DNA of 8,406 nt from the NCBI GenBank assembly GCA_025922795.1, contig JAICHC010000086.1, forward strand, positions 1-8,406. Reading direction: 5' to 3'. The notes beneath the pieces are model-generated. The model was not told the origin of the DNA and did not search any database. It worked only from the letters and a program-made list of their open reading frames with translations. Below are positions 6,493 through 8,406 of this stretch, in pieces; positions within the stretch are counted from its first letter, which is position 1; the number at the start of each line of letters is the position of its first letter. The translations under genes were made by a program, and so were the position numbers. The DNA comes from Candidatus Binatia bacterium (GTDB lineage: Bacteria; Desulfobacterota_B; Binatia; UBA9968).

Positions 6493-6519
6493 CAACTGAC
6501 CGCTAGCGCAGTTGGGTCA
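6493..6519. repeat. nested inverted repeats, possible operator
   Basis: CAACTG (6493-6498) and CAGTTG (6509-6514) flank the perfect palindrome CGCTAGCG (6501-6508) with a two-base offset. Overlapping this, TGACC (6497-6501) pairs with GGTCA (6515-6519). The density of symmetry in 27 bases suggests a protein binding site or a small hairpin. Part of it reads like a tRNA D-arm, but no other tRNA parts follow. Confidence 0.35.
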
Positions 6520-6546
6520 CCGGACGACAGCAACACAGAGACTAAT

Positions 6547-6576
6547 ATTGACTCAATGACTCGTACGCAATACATT
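6547..6576 (+). promoter_or_regulatory. candidate promoter with overlapping palindrome before the importer operon
   Basis: TTGACT (6549-6554, five of six -35 positions), a 16-base spacer and TACATT (6571-6576, four of six -10 positions) form a plausible sigma-70 promoter. The -35 box is embedded in the perfect odd palindrome ATTGACTCAAT (6547-6557), a good place for a repressor. Transcription would begin around 6583, almost at the annotated ATG (6587), which bears on the start choice for the permease. Confidence 0.4.
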
Positions 6577-6586
6577 CCCGGCAGGT

Positions 6587-7456
6587 ATGGCCCCAGAGGA
6601 TAAAGTTCTTCCGATAATCGCCGAACGCGGCTCGCTTGCGGACGGAGACGCTGTGTTGCCGGCGGGCACCAAAGCGGCGGCGGGTTGGGAATTCGCGCAG
6701 TCCGCTGCTTTACGCATCGGATCGATTCTATCGATGATCCTGGTCTGGTGGGGCATGACTTATTTCTTTCCTCCCACTCTGATTCCCCATCCCATCGAAA
6801 CGCTAAGCGAGGTTGTCGCCATCATTGGCACCGGCGATTTCTTCTCCGAGATGGGCGCCACGTTACGGCGCGTCGGGGTTGGTTTCGCCATCGCCATATT
6901 GGTCAGTATTCCGCTCGGCATTCTCATGGGCACGATCAAGCCGTTGGAGCATTTTTTCGAGCCGCCGGTAATTCTTGGATTGACCATGCCCGGACTTATC
7001 TGGGCGGTCCTCGCGATCATGTTTTTCGGCTTGAATGAAACCAGCGCCTATGCCGCCGTGTCGATTACCATTTGCCCGATGCTGGCCATCAGTCTGTGGC
7101 AGGGCACCAAGTCCATTGACAAGGACTTGATCGACATGAGCACGGCGTTTCATGCCAGCCCTTGGTCCAAAGTGATCGATGTGATCCTGCCGCAACTGAT
7201 TTCGCATATTCTCGCGGCCATTCGCTACGGTTTGGGTCTTGCGTGGAAGGTTGTCGTCGTTGTCGAAATGTTCGGCTTCAGCAACGGGGTGGGTTACCAG
7301 GTCGTGCGCGGGTTCAATACCTTCTCGATGAAGGCGGTGCTGGCCTGGGCGATCACGTTTCTGATCGTGATGATCATCATCGAGTTCGGTTTCATCGGCT
7401 GGTTGGAAAGCCGGGTTACCCGTTGGCGCCCGAAAATTCAGGCGTGGAGGCGATAG
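6587..7456 (+). CDS. ABC transporter permease, SsuC/NMT1-associated type
   Basis: This inner-membrane channel subunit of a binding-protein-dependent importer has 289 residues from ATG 6587. Hydrophobic segments near 42-62, 96-116, 127-149, 153-172, 205-229 and 250-273 give the six-helix pattern of SsuC/TauC-like permeases. The EAA coupling loop is at about 183-202, ending VILPQL; His189 stands where the motif usually has Gly. The ATG has only an AGG two bases away as ribosome site. GTG 6653, 22 codons later, has GGAG at five-base spacing and would leave a more usual short cytoplasmic N-terminus before the first helix, so the real start may be there. The stop overlaps the ATPase GTG by one base. 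It pairs with that ATPase and with the exported binding protein at the window end. The substrate (sulfonate, nitrate, pyrimidine precursor or aromatic acid classes are all known) is not determinable. Confidence 0.94.
   Translation: MAPEDKVLPIIAERGSLADGDAVLPAGTKAAAGWEFAQSAALRIGSILSMILVWWGMTYFFPPTLIPHPIETLSEVVAIIGTGDFFSEMGATLRRVGVGFAIAILVSIPLGILMGTIKPLEHFFEPPVILGLTMPGLIWAVLAIMFFGLNETSAYAAVSITICPMLAISLWQGTKSIDKDLIDMSTAFHASPWSKVIDVILPQLISHILAAIRYGLGLAWKVVVVVEMFGFSNGVGYQVVRGFNTFSMKAVLAWAITFLIVMIIIEFGFIGWLESRVTRWRPKIQAWRR
7446..7450 (+). promoter_or_regulatory. Shine-Dalgarno fixing the ATPase GTG start
   Basis: GGAGG lies five bases before GTG 7456, inside the last permease codons. It shows that the ATPase starts at 7456 and not at an upstream in-frame ATG (7162), from which the translation is low-complexity nonsense within the permease gene. 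Confidence 0.85.
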
Positions 7457-8235
7457 TGGCGTACGTGCACGTGGAAAACGCCGTCAAATATTTTCCCCGC
7501 GAGGACGGTTCCAACATGCTCGTGCTCGACCGGGTTTCTTTCGATACCGAGGAGTTCGGCATCACCTGTCTACTCGGGCCATCGGGTTGCGGAAAGTCCA
7601 CTCTGCTCAACGCGATCTCGGGGCTCGAACGTCTCGACGGCGGCCGAGTGGAGGTCGTCTCCAACGGCCCATCGTCGCACCATCCATCGCCCCGCCTCGG
7701 CTACGTGTTCCAAGACGCGCGCTTGCTCAATTGGAAACGAGTGGAGGACAATCTTACTTTTGCTTTGAAGGGCATGAAAATCCCCCAAGCCGAATGGCCG
7801 GAGCGCTTGAACAAATATCTCGATCTGGTTGGACTTGCGGAATTCCGGAGCCAGTATCCACTCTATCTTTCGGGCGGCATGCGCCAGCGCGTCGGGTTGG
7901 CGCGCGGGTTAGTGATTGAACCGCAGGTGCTGCTGATGGACGAGCCGTTCAGCAAGCTCGATCAGTTGACGGCACGCCGCCTGCGCCAGGAAACTTTGCA
8001 GATCTGCGAGCGGTTAAGGCAGACCACGGTGCTCGTGACCCATGACGTCGAGGAGGCTGCTTACATGGGAGATCGGATCGTGATCCTGCGCGCGCGCCCC
8101 GCCCGCATCGTCGATATCTTTGAAAATCCGCTCGAGCCCAATCAACGAGACGTCGATGATCTGCAGTTTATTCAATTCAAAAAGACCCTGCTGCAAACGG
8201 TGCTCGAGTTGATAGAGAAGGAGGGGACATCATGA
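7456..8235 (+). CDS. ABC transporter ATP-binding protein, SsuB/TauB type
   Basis: This is the cytoplasmic ATPase that drives the importer. From GTG 7456 it has 259 residues. Walker A GPSGCGKST is at 41-49, the Q-loop VFQDARLL with Gln86 at 84-91, the signature LSGGMRQR at 138-145, Walker B VLLMDEP at 158-164, the D-loop SKLD at 166-169, and the switch His196 in LVTHDVEEA. All catalytic residues are present. The signature uses Met where LSGGQ has Gln, a frequent variant in the SsuB/TauB group. Its start overlaps the permease stop by one base (TAGTG) and its stop overlaps the next start as ATGA, so the three importer genes are translationally coupled in one operon. Confidence 0.96.
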   Translation: MAYVHVENAVKYFPREDGSNMLVLDRVSFDTEEFGITCLLGPSGCGKSTLLNAISGLERLDGGRVEVVSNGPSSHHPSPRLGYVFQDARLLNWKRVEDNLTFALKGMKIPQAEWPERLNKYLDLVGLAEFRSQYPLYLSGGMRQRVGLARGLVIEPQVLLMDEPFSKLDQLTARRLRQETLQICERLRQTTVLVTHDVEEAAYMGDRIVILRARPARIVDIFENPLEPNQRDVDDLQFIQFKKTLLQTVLELIEKEGTS

Positions 8236-8406
8236 AGAGCATTCCGCCATTGAGAAGTCTATGCGTGTTAACGCTGACCGCACTTTTCGCCGTAGTGACT
8301 GTGTACAAGAGCTGGTCCGCGGAATTGCCGACGATCGAAATCGGATTCCCGTCGGATGGTGTTTTTGGCTTGGGCGGCCAGTATCTTCTTGACAAAGGGC
8401 TTGACC
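8232..8406 (+). CDS. exported ABC substrate-binding protein, NMT1/SsuA-like, 5' part only
   Basis: Only the first 58 codons fall in the window; the gene runs off the right edge. The start is ATG 8232, overlapping the ATPase stop as ATGA and preceded by GGAGGGG (8220-8226) at five-base spacing. Residues 2-8 are basic, residues 9-24 are hydrophobic and WSA at 28-30 before ELP is a good signal peptidase I site, so this is a Sec-exported periplasmic protein. The mature start, PTIEIGFPSDG followed by GGQYLLDKGL, matches the first strand and helix of NMT1/SsuA binding proteins. It is the expected ligand-binding partner of the permease and ATPase encoded just upstream. Confidence 0.88.
   Translation, partial: MKSIPPLRSLCVLTLTALFAVVTVYKSWSAELPTIEIGFPSDGVFGLGGQYLLDKGLD

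Larger units (their letters stand above)
6263..6586. promoter_or_regulatory. divergent intergenic control region with several palindromes
   Basis: These 324 bases separate the minus-strand metabolic unit from the plus-strand importer operon and hold no gene I can support. They must contain both promoters. Visible palindromes are TTGTACAA (6299-6306), TCGCTC-N6-GAGCGA (6429-6446), a nested set at 6493-6519 (CAACTG/CAGTTG, CGCTAGCG, TGACC/GGTCA) and ATTGACTCAAT (6547-6557). On the minus strand TTGGAT, 18 bases, then TACAAC overlaps TTGTACAA and could drive the amidohydrolase. A shared regulator binding one or more palindromes is a natural expectation, but no regulator gene is in the window. Confidence 0.5.

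Noticed and set aside
6497..6530. tRNA gene (TAGCGCAGTTGG resembles a D-arm)
   Set aside because: No anticodon arm, T-loop TTC or acceptor pairing follows at the right distances.
6463..6603. 46-codon reading frame overlapping the permease start
   Set aside because: No Shine-Dalgarno, no recognisable protein features, and it spans the palindromes and the candidate promoter.
7162..7455. Upstream extension of the ATPase reading frame to an in-frame ATG
   Set aside because: The extension overlaps the well-supported permease in another frame, has no family similarity, and the GTG at 7456 has a clear GGAGG and starts typical ABC sequence.
1..8406. CRISPR array, transposase gene, phage genes or rRNA
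   Set aside because: I found no regularly spaced direct repeats, no transposase or integrase motifs and no rRNA-like sequence on either strand.

Overview
The window looks like chromosomal DNA of a free-living, metabolically versatile, probably uncultivated Gram-negative-type bacterium. It is fairly GC-rich, and it combines NMT1/SsuA-type ABC import, an amidohydrolase_2 enzyme and a UbiD-family decarboxylase. That gene mix is common in soil and groundwater lineages such as Desulfobacterota/Binatota and Rokubacteria/Methylomirabilota. The lineage is inferred from gene content only; no rRNA or other phylogenetic marker is present.

Layout. Bases 1-260 hold no gene I can support, only two inverted repeats. 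From 261 to 6262 every gene is on the minus strand. Read in the direction of transcription they are: amidohydrolase_2 (6262-5195), UbiD-family decarboxylase (5168-3798), a hairpin-plus-T-tract terminator (3774-3754), a candidate promoter (3751-3723), a membrane-anchored N-acetylmuramoyl-L-alanine amidase (3701-2697), a MamK-like bacterial actin (about 2700-1678), a small one-pass membrane protein with a charged helical tail (1601-1257), and an ABC-type substrate-binding protein without signal peptide (1187-261). A 324-base divergent intergenic region (6263-6586) carries several palindromes. From 6587 a plus-strand operon runs to the window end: ABC permease, ABC ATPase, and a secreted substrate-binding protein that is cut by the window edge.

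Two functional modules stand out. The first is a small-molecule cassette: an SsuBC/NMT1-type importer with its own exported binding protein, divergently transcribed from an amidohydrolase and a UbiD-family enzyme. Uptake and (de)carboxylation of an aromatic or unsaturated acid is a reasonable but unproven reading. The second is a cytoskeleton and cell-wall module: a peptidoglycan amidase with a cytoplasmic tail, an actin of the magnetosome-filament (MamK) type, and a tiny membrane protein, tightly linked and bounded upstream by a terminator and a promoter. No other magnetosome gene is visible, so this looks like a non-magnetosome use of a MamK-type filament.

The most unusual details concern the actin gene. 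Its phosphate-1 motif lies upstream of the first ordinary start codon, so translation appears to begin at an AUA overlapping the amidase stop codon (or the base there is a sequence error). In addition, the residue aligned with the catalytic glutamate of MamK is a glutamine, as in eukaryotic actin.
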